Below are positions 63,534 through 64,000 of a DNA stretch of 64,000 nucleotides, piece after piece. The translations under genes and the position numbers were made by a program. The notes below the pieces were generated by a model. That model ran no database searches. It saw only the letters and a program-made list of their open reading frames with translations, and was not told the origin of the DNA. The DNA is from Deltaproteobacteria bacterium (GTDB taxonomy: Bacteria; Myxococcota_A; UBA9042; PHBI01). Within the stretch, counting starts at the first letter, position 1, and the number at the start of each line of letters is the position of its first letter. The stretch covers positions 62,001-126,000 of the forward strand of contig WYBB01000113.1 in the NCBI GenBank assembly GCA_011526585.1, in the 5' to 3' direction.

Positions 63534-64000
63534 ATGCTGCGGAAGACCCATCGCGCGGGCGCGCGGGCGCTCACCGTTGTCGCCGTGATCGCGCTCGCGC
63601 GCTTGGGTGCGCTCGGCTGCGCCGACGATCCGGACACACGCGCGCTCTTCGCGGACCGCCAGCATGGCGTCGCCTTCGCCGCCTCGGACGCGAGCAGCAC
63701 GATCCCGAACGATACCTTCACGCCCGACGGCGGCCCGGACGCGACGGCACCGGCCGACACGATCCCCACCGACACCGACACGACGCCCAGCGACACGACG
63801 CCGGTCGATACCACCCCGGCCGACACGACGCCGACCGATACCACCCCGACCGACACCACCCCGGCCGACACGACGCCGGCCGACACCACCCCGACCGATA
63901 CGACCCCGACCGACACCACCCCCACAGGCCCCGCGCTCGTCGTGCCCCCGACCCTGGCGATCCCCTGGGTGCGCGCCGGCCAGGGCGGCTCCACCCTCAC
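63534..64000 (+). CDS. Lipoprotein with DTTP tether (3' end beyond window)
   Basis: The first 155 codons of a longer gene. The signal peptide ends in a lipobox (LGALGC). The tether from about residue 70 carries ten in-register DTTPx pentads, encoded by a near-perfect 15-bp tandem repeat, and then ALVVPPTLAIPWVRAGQGG begins a new domain. The tether resembles that of the M74 lipoprotein at 17919-19814. Function is unknown since the main domain lies outside. Confidence 0.85.
   Translation, partial: MLRKTHRAGARALTVVAVIALARLGALGCADDPDTRALFADRQHGVAFAASDASSTIPNDTFTPDGGPDATAPADTIPTDTDTTPSDTTPVDTTPADTTPTDTTPTDTTPADTTPADTTPTDTTPTDTTPTGPALVVPPTLAIPWVRAGQGGSTL
63777..63926. repeat. 15-bp tandem repeat (10 units) in lipoprotein tether
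   Basis: Ten copies of a GACAC(C/G)AC(C/G)CC(G/C)-type unit encode DTTPx pentads. Units differ mainly at third positions, so the array is recent and likely length-variable between strains. Confidence 0.85.

Noticed and set aside
63777..63926. CRISPR-like regular repeats
   Set aside because: The 15-bp units are contiguous and in frame within a coding tether, with no spacers.
63431..64000. Leftward frame rich in VGVVS repeats
   Set aside because: It is the reverse reading of the DTTP tether; the rightward frame has a signal peptide and lipobox.

Overview
This window is GC-rich chromosomal DNA (about 70% G+C by eye, with strong G/C bias at third codon positions). It most resembles a Myxococcota-type (deltaproteobacterial) genome. 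The reasons are several Hanks-type Ser/Thr kinases fused to unusual domains, many lipoproteins with Asp/Thr/Pro-rich tethers, a DUF4215 cysteine-rich repeat, a MopE-like metal-binding repeat protein, and a MoxR/DUF58/VWA operon. No rRNA, tRNA, insertion sequence, integrase or CRISPR array was seen. Very long open frames antisense to real genes are common and were left out.

Layout. 1-9062 is a signalling block: a truncated Ser/Thr kinase, a GAF histidine kinase, a divergent receiver-STAS regulator, and a kinase-STAND-TPR fusion. 9049-15029 holds a lipoprotein, a YjdM/PhnA zinc-ribbon protein, a secreted esterase-like hydrolase with a divergent AraC regulator, a small lipoprotein and an outer-membrane beta-barrel. 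15429-25136 holds a FadD-like ligase, a dioxygenase translationally coupled to an M74 endopeptidase lipoprotein, a membrane-anchored hypothetical and the helicase Lhr. 25165-28674 holds a probable selenoprotein barrel (in-frame UGA plus a bSECIS-like hairpin), a sirtuin and a metallophosphatase lipoprotein. 28705-33894 holds a site-2 protease, a hybrid histidine kinase and a HETGH metalloprotease resembling a secreted effector. 33926-39189 holds a BNR-repeat lipoprotein, a flavin-binding protein, a thioredoxin lipoprotein, a repeat-rich non-coding element and a cyclopropane-synthase-like methyltransferase. 39352-51411 holds large surface lipoproteins, an ECF sigma factor, an unknown VQ-motif protein, a pseudokinase and an active membrane kinase. 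51601-63434 is one long leftward run: lytic transglycosylase, coiled-coil membrane protein, MoxR, DUF58, two VWA membrane proteins and a lipoprotein. The window ends inside another lipoprotein.

How the parts may work together. The ECF factor, its neighbouring pseudokinase and the VQ-motif gene form a regulatory cluster. A two-part upstream motif with identical spacing lies in front of both the VQ-motif gene (47275) and the 1544-residue metal-binding surface protein (41910), so both may belong to one regulon. The MoxR-VWA run beside a lytic transglycosylase suggests envelope or periplasmic assembly. The strongest candidate for something undescribed is the gene at 25165-26181. Its signal peptide and mature barrel are in one frame, separated only by a UGA in a Cys-X-X-UGA context, followed 17 nt later by the loop of a GC-rich hairpin with G in its first position.
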